The notes under the pieces: model-generated
The model's database searches: none
Told to the model about the DNA's origin: nothing
The model's input: only the letters and a program-made list of their open reading frames with translations
Program-made: the position numbers and the translations under genes
Origin: Komagataeibacter rhaeticus
Lineage (GTDB): Bacteria > Pseudomonadota > Alphaproteobacteria > Acetobacterales > Acetobacteraceae
DNA: 64,000 nt
Assembly: GCF_003207855.1 (NCBI RefSeq)
Contig: NZ_NKTZ01000002.1
Location: 124,001 to 188,000 of the forward strand
Direction: 5' to 3'
Part shown: piece after piece, positions 19,458 to 28,914 of the stretch
Position numbering within the stretch: position 1 is the first letter of the stretch
Layout of the letters: every line of letters begins with the position of its first letter

Positions 19458-19483
19458 GGGGGCACGCCCCATACGATGCCCCC
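19458..19483 (-). terminator. Hairpin after the chemosensory operon
   Basis: On the minus strand GGGGGCA pairs perfectly with TGCCCCC across a 12-nt loop, followed by TTGTTCT. It lies 17 bp after the last gene of the chemosensory operon and upstream of hslV. It is a moderate intrinsic terminator that would separate the operon from hslVU; the weak T-run leaves room for read-through. Confidence 0.55.
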
Positions 19484-19499
19484 ACCATTGCGCGCCCGG

Positions 19500-21449
19500 T
19501 TACGCGCGGTTCATGATCCGGTCGATATGGGCTGCAAGATCCGCGCGCGTGAACGGCTTGTGCATGACATTGGCGCTGCCGGCCGGCAGCGCGCCCGCAT
19601 TGGCATAGCCGGTCAGGTAGAGCACACGCAGCCCGGGCCGCAGGGCCTGCAGGTGATGCACCGTCTCCAGCCCGCCCATGCCCGGCATCATCACATCCAT
19701 GATCACAAGATCGATCGGCCCCAGCCCCTGCTCCATCGCCCGCACCGCGTCCGCACCACTGGCGTATTCCACCACATCATGACCGCGCGCGCGCAGGAAG
19801 CCCACCGTCACCGCCCGCACGCCCGGTTCGTCATCCACCACCATCACATGCAGCGTGCGTCCGCCCGCCCCCGTTCTTGCGGCCACGGGGGCCGTGGCCG
19901 GGGGGGCGGCATCCGGTGCCGCGGCCTGCACCGGCAGGCACAGGTCAACGCGCGTGCCCTCGCCCGGCTGGCTGCGTACCTGTACCTCCCCCCCCACATG
20001 GCGGATGAAGCCATAGATCATGGACAGGCCCAGGCCGGTGCCGTGGCCCACATCCTTGGTGGTGAAAAACGGCTCGAACACGCGCGCCAGTGTCTCGGCC
20101 GACATGCCGACCCCCTGGTCGGTGACCGATACCATCACATATTCACCGGGCACGAGATTGGTGCCGGCAATGATTTCCTTTACCCGCTTGAGCGCCGTGG
20201 AAACCCGGATCACCCCGCCATCAGGCATGGCATCCACCGCATTGATGCACAGGTTGAGCACCGCAAGCTCCAGTTGCCCCGCATCGGTACAGACCGGCGG
20301 CAGCGTCCCGTCCGATGTCGCGGTATCCACCACAATCGTACACGGCGTCCCGCCCTTGCCCTGACGCGAGACAACGGTCTGCGCCAGCAGGTCCTTCATG
20401 CCGTGCAGCAGGGCGTTCACATCCACCGGCTCCAGGCTGAGATCCCGCGGCCGGCTGAAATTGAGCAGCCTGCGCGTAAGCGAGGCCCCGCGCTGGGCAG
20501 CGGCGGAAGCATTGTCCAGCAGGCGCGTCACAGGGCCACTTTCGTCCCCCATGTCGCGCACCAGTTCAAGCGAGCCGAGCACGGCGGTCAGCAGGTTGTT
20601 GAAATCATGCGCGATCCCGCCCGCCAGCGTGCCCAGCGCCTGCATCTTTTCCGCCTGGCGCAGGCGGGCGGCCATTTCCTGCTGGCGGGTGATGTCGCGG
20701 TTGATCACGACCGAACAGGCCGAACCATCACCCAGCGCGCCCAGTACCACGCGGGTGATCTCGCGCCACCGCCCCTGTGCGCTGCCGCGGGTGTGGGCGG
20801 GCATTTCCACGGTTTCCTCATCGCGCCCTTCGGCCTGCAGGCGCCCCTGGGCCGCCCGGATCACGGGCAGCAGGTCGGCATCGCACAGTTCCTCCTCCGT
20901 CCGGCCCAGGCAGGATGCGATGTCACGGCCATAGAAATCCGCCGCCTGCTGGTTGATGCGGATGAAGCGGCCCTGCGCGTCCTTGAAGCCAAGGCCCGAG
21001 CGCAGATTGTCCAGCAGGCCATGGAGCAGCATGCGCTCGGTGCGCAGTTCGCGCTCCAGCCGGTGGTAATCCGCCGCCTGCACGATCATGGCGCGCAGGG
21101 CGTCCGGGTCCCATGGCTTGTGGGAATAGAACGAGATCCGCCCCTGGTTGAGCGCCGCCGCCACCGCGCCGATATCGGCATAGCCGGTCAGCAGGATGGC
21201 CTGCGCGTCGCTGTGCGCGCGCGCGCGGGCCAGCATCACGTCGCCCCCCATCTCGGGCATGCGCTGGTCGGACACGATCACGTCCACATCGTTGCGCGCG
21301 GCCAGGATGTCCAGCGCCTCGGTGGGGGATGTGGTGGACAGGACGGTAAAGGTATCTTCCAGCAGGTCGGTCAGGGCGACAAGGATTTCGGCCTCGTCAT
21401 CCACCAGCAGCACGACGGGGCGCGACTGTGTTGCGGGGTCTGTAGTCAT
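19500..21449 (-). CDS. Hybrid histidine kinase: REC-PAS-HisKA-HATPase-REC
   Basis: A protein of about 649 residues with a receiver at each end. The N-terminal receiver has [11 protein letters not shown], phospho-acceptor Asp in [13 protein letters not shown] and lysine in [14 protein letters not shown] domain follows ([18 protein letters not shown]), then a HisKA box with the phospho-histidine in [16 protein letters not shown]. The HATPase has N and G boxes ([25 protein letters not shown]), and the C-terminal receiver has [10 protein letters not shown] and [12 protein letters not shown]. It is the last gene of the chemosensory operon and should receive phosphate from CheA or relay its own. 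The frame is open to an ATG at 21485; AGGGAG favours GTG 21452 or ATG 21449. Confidence 0.9.
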   Translation of the reverse strand: MTTDPATQSRPVVLLVDDEAEILVALTDLLEDTFTVLSTTSPTEALDILAARNDVDVIVSDQRMPEMGGDVMLARARAHSDAQAILLTGYADIGAVAAALNQGRISFYSHKPWDPDALRAMIVQAADYHRLERELRTERMLLHGLLDNLRSGLGFKDAQGRFIRINQQAADFYGRDIASCLGRTEEELCDADLLPVIRAAQGRLQAEGRDEETVEMPAHTRGSAQGRWREITRVVLGALGDGSACSVVINRDITRQQEMAARLRQAEKMQALGTLAGGIAHDFNNLLTAVLGSLELVRDMGDESGPVTRLLDNASAAAQRGASLTRRLLNFSRPRDLSLEPVDVNALLHGMKDLLAQTVVSRQGKGGTPCTIVVDTATSDGTLPPVCTDAGQLELAVLNLCINAVDAMPDGGVIRVSTALKRVKEIIAGTNLVPGEYVMVSVTDQGVGMSAETLARVFEPFFTTKDVGHGTGLGLSMIYGFIRHVGGEVQVRSQPGEGTRVDLCLPVQAAAPDAAPPATAPVAARTGAGGRTLHVMVVDDEPGVRAVTVGFLRARGHDVVEYASGADAVRAMEQGLGPIDLVIMDVMMPGMGGLETVHHLQALRPGLRVLYLTGYANAGALPAGSANVMHKPFTRADLAAHIDRIMNRA

Positions 21450-21487
21450 CACGCGGCAAACTCCCTGCGCGGCGGTCTGTGGCATGC

Positions 21488-23347
21488 TCAGCGCATGGAC
21501 CCCGATGGCGGCGGCGCGGGCTGGCCTTCGGCCCCCGCCCCGGCATTCCAGGGTACGGAAATGGTAAAGCGGGCGCCCCCGCCAGGGGCGTTGCCCACCT
21601 GCAGGCTGCCGTGATGCGCCTGCACCACGCTATAGGCAATGGCCAGCCCCAGCCCGGTGCCGGCCCCCACGGGCTTGGTGGTGAAGAACGGTTCGAATAT
21701 GCGCTCCTGCACAGCGGGGGCGATGCCGGGACCGGTATCGGTTATGACAAAGACGTAGGTGTCCTGCCCGCCCGCATTATGCGCAAGGAATGTGTGGATA
21801 CTGATCTCCCCTTCCGCGATCCCGCCCCGACCAGACATATCATCAGGCTGGGCGGCAAGAATTGCATCAGCCGCATTGCTGATAATATTCATGATGACCT
21901 GATTGAGCAGCGCCGCCTGGCAGTACAGCCGGTCGGGGGCCTCGTACTGCCGCCGGACCACGATGCCGCTGCCCAGCTTCTGCGTCAGCAGCGCCATGAC
22001 CGTCTCCAGCGCCTCGGGCACATCGATCAGCTGGAACAGCCCTTCATCCAGCCGCGAGAACTTGCGCAGGTTGAGCACAAGGTTCTGGATGCGCCGCAGC
22101 CCCATGTTCATCGACCCCACGCGGTCACGGCACTTGGTCAGCACCGCCTCGCGCGCCGCATGGTCGGGGTCGGTGCAGGCGGCCTCCATGTCCATCACCT
22201 GCGCAAGGCCGCGCGCCACCGTATCCTTGTGCGCCAGGATGAAGGCCAGCGGGTTGTTGATCTCATGCGCGATGCCCGCCACCAGTTCACCCAGCGAGGC
22301 CATCTTGGCGGTCTGCACCAGCTTGCCCTGGGTTTCGATCAGCTTGCGGTTGGCATCGGCCAGTTCGCGGTTGGCCTGTTCCAGCGCTTCGGCCAGGGAG
22401 GCCTTCGAGGCGATGGCCGCGGCTTCGGCGCGCGCGCTCTTGACCGCGATCTCACGCGCCTGGCGCTCGACCTCGATGCGGCGTACGTCATCCTGAAGCA
22501 GCTTGCGCCGCACCAGCACGCGGATGCGCAGCGCCAGCGCCGCAGGCCCCACATCGCGGGAGACGAGATCATCGATCCCCGCCTCGAACATGCGCGCGGC
22601 GAATTCGCGGGCATCGGCCCGTGGCGCGCCATCCACCCCCAGCAGGCGCAGCGGCACGTTGCCCGACAGCAGATCCGCCTGCCGCCATTCATCCAGCACG
22701 CGGCAGACCTCCAGCCCGTCGAATTCCCGGCACGCCAGGTCAATCACCACGCAGTCGGGCACATGCTCGGGATCATGCAGCAGCGTGGGGTCCAGCTGGG
22801 CCGGATCGGGGCACAGGGTGACGATGTGCCCGTCACGCCGCAGCTGCCCGATCAGTTCGGGCACCGCCTGCTGGCGGGGCGAGGCCGGGGCGATGACCAT
22901 GATGCGCGCGCGGCGGAACATGCGCTCGGGCAGGAGCGGGGGCGCATGCGCCGCGTGTTCACGCAGCAATGCGCGGATGCGCAGGACAATCAGCGCCGGG
23001 TCGGACGATTTGGGAATATAGGCGTCCGCCCCGCTTTCCAGCCCCTCGCGCTCCAGCCCGGGCTCGATCCCCTCCGTCAGGATCAGCACCGGGATCGTGC
23101 GCGTGACCGCGTTCATGCGCAGCTGGCGGGCAAGCTGGCCCCCGTTCATGCCCGGCAGGTGGTAGTCGGCAATCACCAGCCCCGGCAGGCGGGCATCCAG
23201 CGTATCCAGCGCTTCCTCGCCACTGGCCACGCGATGGACGTGAAAGCCGTGGCCTTCGAGCATGCGGCGGATGCGCAGGGCCTGTGTATCGGAATCCTCG
23301 ACCAGCAGCAGGGTGTCGGGATGGTCCTCGTGCTCAGCAGGTGGCAT
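21488..23347 (-). CDS. Hybrid histidine kinase with two N-terminal receivers (CheS-like)
   Basis: A 619-residue soluble kinase. Receiver 1 (residues 12-130) is intact: [10 protein letters not shown], phospho-acceptor D61 in [13 protein letters not shown], lysine in YIPKSSD. Receiver 2 (about 145-270) is degenerate: it keeps an Asp in [16 protein letters not shown] but has lost the acidic pair ([10 protein letters not shown]). A coiled coil of about 60 residues ([16 protein letters not shown]...) leads into a HisKA with [17 protein letters not shown], and a HATPase with [10 protein letters not shown] and [13 protein letters not shown]. This layout resembles CheS3 of the Rhodospirillum centenum Che3 pathway, where a hybrid kinase is controlled by phosphate from CheA3. 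The gene starts 9 nt after cheB ends. Confidence 0.88.
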   Translation of the reverse strand: MPPAEHEDHPDTLLLVEDSDTQALRIRRMLEGHGFHVHRVASGEEALDTLDARLPGLVIADYHLPGMNGGQLARQLRMNAVTRTIPVLILTEGIEPGLEREGLESGADAYIPKSSDPALIVLRIRALLREHAAHAPPLLPERMFRRARIMVIAPASPRQQAVPELIGQLRRDGHIVTLCPDPAQLDPTLLHDPEHVPDCVVIDLACREFDGLEVCRVLDEWRQADLLSGNVPLRLLGVDGAPRADAREFAARMFEAGIDDLVSRDVGPAALALRIRVLVRRKLLQDDVRRIEVERQAREIAVKSARAEAAAIASKASLAEALEQANRELADANRKLIETQGKLVQTAKMASLGELVAGIAHEINNPLAFILAHKDTVARGLAQVMDMEAACTDPDHAAREAVLTKCRDRVGSMNMGLRRIQNLVLNLRKFSRLDEGLFQLIDVPEALETVMALLTQKLGSGIVVRRQYEAPDRLYCQAALLNQVIMNIISNAADAILAAQPDDMSGRGGIAEGEISIHTFLAHNAGGQDTYVFVITDTGPGIAPAVQERIFEPFFTTKPVGAGTGLGLAIAYSVVQAHHGSLQVGNAPGGGARFTISVPWNAGAGAEGQPAPPPSGSMR

Positions 23348-23356
23348 GGGGCTGGC

Positions 23357-24442
23357 TCATGGCTGGGATGGTCCTTCGGTCGGGATCGGGCTGCCGGCCA
23401 TGATCCGGAGAATATGCGGGGCGATTTCATGCACCGGCAGGCTTATGCAGGCCGCACCCGCGCGTTCGGCGGCGCCGGGCATGCCGTGGATGACGGCGGT
23501 GCTGCGGTCCTCGACAATCGTGTAGCCGCCGCACGCGCGGATGCGGCCCAGCCCCTCGACCCCGTCCTCGCCCATGCCGGTCAGCAGCACGCCCAGCCCG
23601 TCACCGCCAAAGACCCGTGCGATGGAGGAAAACAGCACATCCGCCGATGGCCGCTGCCCCTGCACGGGGGGGCCGTCATGCAGCACGACCTCGCCGCGCG
23701 TGCCGACCGTCATGTGCTGGTTGCCCGGCGCCACCAGCACGCGGCCACGCTCCAGCATCATGCCATGCCGCGCCAGCACCACCGGCAGCGTCACCTGCTG
23801 GTCCAGCCACTGGGCAAAGCCTTCCATGAAGGCCGCCCCCATATGCTGCACCAGCACCACCGGCAGCCCGAAATCCGCCGGCAGGTCCCCCAGCACGCGG
23901 GCAAAGGCGGTGGGACCGCCGGTGGATGCCGCCATGGCGAGAATGCGCGGATGGATGGCCAGCGGGCGCGCCCACATGCCCTTGTGGCGGAAGGGCTCGG
24001 CCTCCATCAGGCGGCGGCGGATCACCGGCACCTGACTCATGATGTAAAGCTGGGTGGCAATGCCCTGTGCCATGGCGGCACCCGCCGCCCCCGACAGGCC
24101 CTGCGGCTTTTCCATGACCGAAAGCGCACCCGAGCGCAGCGCGTTCATGGAGACATGGGTGGACTGCCCGCCCAGCGTATCGCTTACGATCACGATGGGG
24201 GTGGGAAAATGCGCCATGATCTGCCGCGTGGCCTCCAGCCCGTCCATGCCGGGCAGGCAGATATCCATCGAGATCACATCGGGCCGCAGGCGGGGCACAA
24301 GGCGCAGCGCCTCCTCCGCCGTTTCCACCGCCTCCAGCAGTTCAAGCCGCGGATCGCCCGCCACCACGCGCATGAGCAGATGACGCAGCACGGCGGAATC
24401 CTCGACGATCAGCACGCGGCGCGGGGCGGGGGGCGCGTTCAC
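23357..24442 (-). CDS. cheB: Chemotaxis protein-glutamate methylesterase CheB
   Basis: A 361-residue response-regulator methylesterase. The receiver domain has RVLIVEDSAVLRHLL and phospho-acceptor Asp in VISMDICLPGMDGLEA. A linker leads to the esterase domain with the catalytic triad visible: Ser in AMAASTGGPTAFA, His in VLVQHMGAAFMEG, Asp in LLTGMGEDGVEG. It removes methyl groups from receptor glutamates, opposing CheR, and is activated by CheA phosphorylation. It starts with GTG overlapping the cheA stop (GTGA), so synthesis is coupled. It corresponds in position to WspF. Confidence 0.95.
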   Translation of the reverse strand: MNAPPAPRRVLIVEDSAVLRHLLMRVVAGDPRLELLEAVETAEEALRLVPRLRPDVISMDICLPGMDGLEATRQIMAHFPTPIVIVSDTLGGQSTHVSMNALRSGALSVMEKPQGLSGAAGAAMAQGIATQLYIMSQVPVIRRRLMEAEPFRHKGMWARPLAIHPRILAMAASTGGPTAFARVLGDLPADFGLPVVLVQHMGAAFMEGFAQWLDQQVTLPVVLARHGMMLERGRVLVAPGNQHMTVGTRGEVVLHDGPPVQGQRPSADVLFSSIARVFGGDGLGVLLTGMGEDGVEGLGRIRACGGYTIVEDRSTAVIHGMPGAAERAGAACISLPVHEIAPHILRIMAGSPIPTEGPSQP

Positions 24443-26547
24443 AGCAGGCCCCTTATGGTGTCGATCAGTTCCCCCTGGTCGAATTTCTGCTTGGTCAGGT
24501 AGGCGCGCGCCCCGCCTTCCATGCCCCGGCGCACGTCCTCCCCATCATCGCGTGATGTCATGAGCACAACGGGAATGGCGGCCAGATGCGGGTCCGCCCG
24601 CATCGCGGCCAGCAGCGCCAGCCCGTCCATGCGCGGCATTTCAACATCGGTCACCACCACATCCACATGCCGCGAGGACTGCTGGAGCAGTCCCAGCGCC
24701 TCCTCCCCGTCCACCGCCAGGCACACATCATAACCATGGGACTGGAGGATCGTTTTCTGCAATGTCCGGGTCGTGATCGAGTCATCGACCACCATCACCA
24801 GCGGGGCATGGCGCTGGGCGGCCACCGGTGTCGGGCCTTCCCCGTCACTGAAGCGCACACCGCCCCCCGCGCCGCGCAGGCGCCAGCGCGCGAACAGCCG
24901 GTCGGGGCTGATGATGAACACCGGCTGGTCCTCCCGTGGCCAGGCGATGCCGGGCACCAGTTCGCTATCCAGCCCCACCGCCGTGGCGTCGGACACCAGC
25001 AGCGTGCGCACGTCCAGCATGCGCTCCACCGCGAAGCCGCAGCGCACGCCGCCCACTTCCATTACCGCCACGCTTACCGCGCCATCGCGTACGGGCAGTG
25101 GCGCATCCTCCTCCCCCACGAAGGCCCGCAGGGGCACAAGGGGCACCAGTTCTTCTTCCCCGCGTTCCGCCGGGCGCGGGGCGGCGCGCGCGCCATCGGG
25201 CGGGTGGGGCACCACGGCAAAGGGCATGTTGTTGAGCTGGCGGATCTCGTCACGCCGCACACGCAGCAGGTGGCGGATCACGCGGCCGGGCAGGCCAATG
25301 GTCTGGCCCGCGTTTTCCACCAGCAGCACGGTGCGCTGGCGCTGGGAGACGGGCACGGTCAGGGTCACGGTGGTGCCCGCGGGCTGGCGCTGCTCCATGC
25401 GCACGGTGCCGTGCAGCGCGCGCGCGGCTTCGGCCACCACCGACAGGCCAACCCCGCGCCCGGCCAGGGTATCCGCCTGCCCGCGCGTGGAAAAACCCGG
25501 CTCGAACACGCGCGCCAGAAGCTGGCGGGCATCAAGCGGCGCATCGGCATGCACCAGCCCCTGCCCCGCCGCCCGGGCCGCGATGGCGCGCAGGTCCGGC
25601 CCGCGCCCGTCATCACTGACCGCAACCTGCAGCCGCACGCCGGTCAGGGTGACGGCAATGGTGATGTTGAGCCGTTCGGACTTGCCAGCCTTCAGCCGCC
25701 GGGCACGGGTCTCGTGCCCATGCACGATGGCGTTGCGCACAAGGTGCAGCACCGGGTCGCGCAGCGCCTGCATCACGCGCCGCTCGGTCTGGACATCCAT
25801 GCCGTGCATATGCACGTCCACCCCCCCTTCCGGCCCGCCATGCTCACGCGCGATGCTGCGCGCCATGGCGGCAAGGGAGCCGAACACGCTGCCCGCGGGG
25901 ACCAGGGTCACGGCATGCACTTCCTCCCCCAGCCGCAGCAGGGCACGATCAATCTGGCCCGCCATGAGTTCACGCTCGCGCCCCACCGCCATGAGCCTGC
26001 GGGTCATGCGCGCGAATTCGGCCACCGGGTCGGCGCGCATGCGTTCGGGGGCGTGCATCACCGCGCGCGAATCCGCCAGCAGGTCCATGACCTGTGCCCA
26101 CAGCCGTTCCTGCCGGTCAGCCACCGACAGAAGATCATGCACCGCCGTGGCCAGCGCATCCAGCCGGGCCACGGGCACCTGCACATAGGCCGGGTTTTCA
26201 GCCGGGGCGGCAGGGGTTTCCGGCGCATGCCCGTCCGTGGCCGCAGAGGCCATGAGCAGGTCGATCTCGTCCAGCGTGTCGGTTATGGCGCGGCAGTCAG
26301 CCTCCCCCGCCGTGGCGTGCGTGGCAAGCAGGGTGGACAGGCGGTTTTCCAGCGCATGGGCCACCCCTTCCACCACCGGCAGTTCCACCGCGCGCGCCGC
26401 CCCCTTGAGCGAATGGATACGGCGGAAGATTTCCGCCAGCCCCTGCCCGTCCGGGCCGCCCTGCGCCACGATGGCGCGGATGGCACGCAGGTGGTCACGG
26501 TATTCCGCATCGAATACCGCCAGAAGTTCTTCGCGCAGGTTCTCCAC
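24439..26547 (-). CDS. cheA: Hybrid chemotaxis kinase CheA with C-terminal receiver (WspE/CheA3-like)
   Basis: A 702-residue CheA fused to a receiver. The P1/Hpt domain carries the phospho-accepting H45 in FRRIHSLKGAARAVE. A dimerisation region follows (about 135-270). The ATPase P4 domain has LHLVRNAIVHGHETRARRL, VAVSDDGRGPDL and GRGVGLSVVAEAARAL. The CheW-like P5 domain has TVLLVENAGQTIGLPG, and the C-terminal receiver (about 585-702) has LVMVVDDSITTRTLQK, Asp in VVVTDVEMPRMDG and Lys in YLTKQKFDQGEL. No separate P2 CheY-docking domain is evident, in line with the absence of cheY. GTG start. It should phosphorylate its own receiver, CheB and probably the two downstream hybrid kinases. Confidence 0.94.
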   Translation of the reverse strand: MENLREELLAVFDAEYRDHLRAIRAIVAQGGPDGQGLAEIFRRIHSLKGAARAVELPVVEGVAHALENRLSTLLATHATAGEADCRAITDTLDEIDLLMASAATDGHAPETPAAPAENPAYVQVPVARLDALATAVHDLLSVADRQERLWAQVMDLLADSRAVMHAPERMRADPVAEFARMTRRLMAVGRERELMAGQIDRALLRLGEEVHAVTLVPAGSVFGSLAAMARSIAREHGGPEGGVDVHMHGMDVQTERRVMQALRDPVLHLVRNAIVHGHETRARRLKAGKSERLNITIAVTLTGVRLQVAVSDDGRGPDLRAIAARAAGQGLVHADAPLDARQLLARVFEPGFSTRGQADTLAGRGVGLSVVAEAARALHGTVRMEQRQPAGTTVTLTVPVSQRQRTVLLVENAGQTIGLPGRVIRHLLRVRRDEIRQLNNMPFAVVPHPPDGARAAPRPAERGEEELVPLVPLRAFVGEEDAPLPVRDGAVSVAVMEVGGVRCGFAVERMLDVRTLLVSDATAVGLDSELVPGIAWPREDQPVFIISPDRLFARWRLRGAGGGVRFSDGEGPTPVAAQRHAPLVMVVDDSITTRTLQKTILQSHGYDVCLAVDGEEALGLLQQSSRHVDVVVTDVEMPRMDGLALLAAMRADPHLAAIPVVLMTSRDDGEDVRRGMEGGARAYLTKQKFDQGELIDTIRGLL

Positions 26548-26557
26548 AACGCCGCCG

Positions 26558-28240
26558 TCAGGTCCGGTAGCGCGCGGAGATGGTCAGCAGCTGCTTGGAC
26601 AGCTTGCCAAGGTTGCTGGCCGAGACTTCCAGGTTGCGGGTTCCCGCCGATGTCTGCTGGCTGGCCTGACGGATGCTCTGCAGCGCGGTCATGACCTGTT
26701 CGATGCCGATCTGCTGCTGGTTGGTCGAGGCCACGATCTGCTGGAAGGCATTCACCCCTTCCTCTATGCCGCCGGTCATGCGCTCGATGGTGCGGTAGGC
26801 GATGTCGGTCCGTTCCTTGCCCGCGGAAACGCGCTTGACCGCCTCTTCCGTCAGCATGACCGAAGTGTTGATGCCGCGCTGGATGTCACCCAGTATGGCG
26901 CGCACGTTCTGGGTCGCATCGCGCGACTGGTCGGCCAGGATCTTCATCTCGGCCGCGACCACGGCGAAGGACCGGCCATGCTCGCCCGCCGCCGCCGCCT
27001 CGATCGCGGCATTGAGTGCAAGCAGGTGCGAACGCTCCGACAGGTCATTGACCGCGGCGATGATCTCGCTGATCGCCTCGGTCCGTTCGGACAGGGCGAC
27101 GATGTTCGACGCCACGGCTTCCGCGCCGTCATGGGTATAGGCCATGGCGCGCGCGGTTTCCTCCACCGCTTCCAGCCCGCTGGCCGAGCTGTGGACGATC
27201 ACCTCGGCGGAGGAGATGACCTCACGCGCGCGCTTGCTGATCTGGGCGCCGGAATGGGTGATCTCATCCACCGTGGCCGCCGTTTCCTGGACCGCGGCGA
27301 ACTGTTCCTCCACACTTGCGGCCTGCTGCTGGGTGGAGGCACGGATTTCGGCCACGGCGGCGTCCAGGTTCTGCGTCACCTCCCCGCTCTGGCGCGCGAT
27401 CTCGCGCAGGCCGTCAATCATGCGGTTAAGCCCCGCGGCAAGGCGGGCCACCTCGTCACGTTCCTCGCCCATGCCACCCACCTTGGCGCGGGTGGCAAGG
27501 TCGCCCTGCCCCACGCGCTCCATCACATGCATGATGGACGAGATCGGCTCCATGATCGACCGCCGGGTCCAGAAGGTTACGATCAGCGCCACCACCACCG
27601 CCAGCCCCATGCCGATGGCCAGCGAACGGCGGCTGTAGTCATACGACGCCGCCCCCTGCGTTTCGGCCACCTGCACGCCATGGTCCAGCAGCGAGGCCGC
27701 GCGCCCCACCAGCAGGTCGATCGACTGTTCACGGCTGTCTATGCGCGATGCCTGTTCGCGCACGCTGGGGTCACTGCCCGCGCGGATGGCCTGGAACAGC
27801 AGGCCCGCGCCGTGGGTGTCCATCTGGAACTGGCCGGAAATGTCGCGCAGCTGGCTGGCCACCGTGTTGAACATCTCGCGCTGGTCATCGCTGCGGGCAA
27901 GGCGGCCGGCTTCCTCCGCGCGCGACAGCACGCCAGCCAGCAGGCCATCGGCCTCACGCGCCTTTTCGTTCCAGCTGGCAATGGCATCTTCCAGCATGGC
28001 GGGCGCGCCTTCGAAATCATGCGCGTAATAATGCGCAAGGATGGCCAGGCGGCGGGCCACGAGGTCATTCTCGTTCGCGCGGATATGCGTCAGTTCACGA
28101 TAGACCGACAGGTCACGGGTGACGATGATGGTCATCTCGTCCCGTACTTCGCGGATCTGCCCCAGCGCATAGATGCCCAGCGACACCAGCAGCAGCACCC
28201 CGACCATGAAACCGAACAGCAGGCGATTGGCGATTGTCAC
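26558..28240 (-). CDS. Methyl-accepting chemotaxis protein (transmembrane receptor)
   Basis: A 560-residue receptor. TM1 is about residues 6-26 (LLFGFMVGVLLLVSLGIYAL). A helical periplasmic domain follows (about 27-200), then TM2 near 203-225 (IGMGLAVVVALIVTFW), a HAMP domain (RRSIMEPISSIMHVMERVG), and a long signalling domain with the hairpin tip ERSHLLALNAAIEAAAAGEHG. The C-terminus (LTISARYRT) lacks the NWETF-type CheR/CheB tether. GTG start. It is the only receptor in the window, 10 bp before cheA, and should be the dedicated sensor of this pathway. The periplasmic domain resembles a four-helix-bundle type, whose ligand cannot be predicted. Confidence 0.93.
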   Translation of the reverse strand: MTIANRLLFGFMVGVLLLVSLGIYALGQIREVRDEMTIIVTRDLSVYRELTHIRANENDLVARRLAILAHYYAHDFEGAPAMLEDAIASWNEKAREADGLLAGVLSRAEEAGRLARSDDQREMFNTVASQLRDISGQFQMDTHGAGLLFQAIRAGSDPSVREQASRIDSREQSIDLLVGRAASLLDHGVQVAETQGAASYDYSRRSLAIGMGLAVVVALIVTFWTRRSIMEPISSIMHVMERVGQGDLATRAKVGGMGEERDEVARLAAGLNRMIDGLREIARQSGEVTQNLDAAVAEIRASTQQQAASVEEQFAAVQETAATVDEITHSGAQISKRAREVISSAEVIVHSSASGLEAVEETARAMAYTHDGAEAVASNIVALSERTEAISEIIAAVNDLSERSHLLALNAAIEAAAAGEHGRSFAVVAAEMKILADQSRDATQNVRAILGDIQRGINTSVMLTEEAVKRVSAGKERTDIAYRTIERMTGGIEEGVNAFQQIVASTNQQQIGIEQVMTALQSIRQASQQTSAGTRNLEVSASNLGKLSKQLLTISARYRT

Positions 28241-28246
28241 GGGACT

Positions 28247-28780
28247 TCACACTCCGACATAACGGGAAGAGAACAGGCGGGCAGGATCGATTACGGTCAG
28301 GCGGCGGCCATCGGGCAGGCTGGCCTGCGGCAGGCCCGATGGGGTAAGCGCTATGGGCGTGCCGGTAATTTCCACCGTACCCGCGGCCGACGTGGCCAGC
28401 AGGGCTATGCGCCCCAGCGGAATGCTGGAAACCGAGCGCAGCAGCAGCATGACCCCCGGTTTTTCCAGCCGCCCCCCTCCCAGCAGCACCGACAGGTCGA
28501 ACACGGTGTACAGGTCGCCCTGATAGCCATGCACCCCCTGCACGCCGGGCGGGCAGTCGGGCCGGCGCGGCATGTCGTTCCAGACCGGGTCGGTCACGCG
28601 CAGCACGGCATGCAGGTCCACCCCGCAGGGCTGGTCGGCCACATCCACCATGATCAGCGGACGGCGTGGTACCGCCTGCCGGCCCGCGGGCGCACGGCTG
28701 GCCAGAGCACGCGCGCGCTCATGCAGCACGCGCCGGGCAAAGGCGTCCCGCGCATCCGCCGCCGCACGCTCCCCTGTCAT
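28247..28780 (-). CDS. CheW-like coupling protein (second)
   Basis: A 177-residue protein with an N-terminal basic extension of about 40 residues (RDAFARRVLHERARALASR) resembling the WspB/WspD start, then a divergent CheW domain with PLIMVDVADQPCGVDLHAVL, GVHGYQGDLYTVFDLSVLL and the C-terminal DGRRLTVIDPARLFSS. It should link the receptor to CheA. It starts with ATG overlapping the stop of the 45-codon ORF (ATGA), and ends 6 bp before the receptor gene. Having two CheW genes either side of CheR copies the Wsp layout. Confidence 0.86.
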   Translation of the reverse strand: MTGERAAADARDAFARRVLHERARALASRAPAGRQAVPRRPLIMVDVADQPCGVDLHAVLRVTDPVWNDMPRRPDCPPGVQGVHGYQGDLYTVFDLSVLLGGGRLEKPGVMLLLRSVSSIPLGRIALLATSAAGTVEITGTPIALTPSGLPQASLPDGRRLTVIDPARLFSSRYVGV

Positions 28781-28914
28781 GAGGGGACCCTGGCCCGGCT
28801 GGGTGGCCGGGCGTCATCCATATGGCTTATCAGGCGCAGCAGGCCGCCCGCCGTCAGCCCGTCGCCCTCGGGCAGTACCGCCTCTGGCGCGCAGCGCCGG
28901 ACCAACGCCACCAT
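28777..28914 (-). CDS. Small ORF of 45 codons coupled between cheR and cheW
   Basis: This reading frame starts with an ATG immediately after the cheR stop codon (TAGATG) and ends with TGA overlapping the start of the following cheW gene (ATGA). It encodes 45 residues beginning MVALVRRCAPEAVLP and ending RPPSRARVPS. The only apolar stretch is short (LTAGGLLRLIS). No homology recognised and no strong ribosome site of its own; expression would depend on translational coupling. The exact head-to-tail junctions on both sides are the main argument for a real gene. It could also be a spacer that carries ribosomes from cheR to cheW. Confidence 0.4.
   Translation of the reverse strand: MVALVRRCAPEAVLPEGDGLTAGGLLRLISHMDDARPPSRARVPS

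Noticed and set aside
19476-24502. Very long plus-strand open frames (712 and 1007 codons)
   Set aside because: They lie antisense to the kinase and cheB genes. High GC removes stop codons on the opposite strand; the predicted proteins are His/Gln/Arg-rich with no domain.
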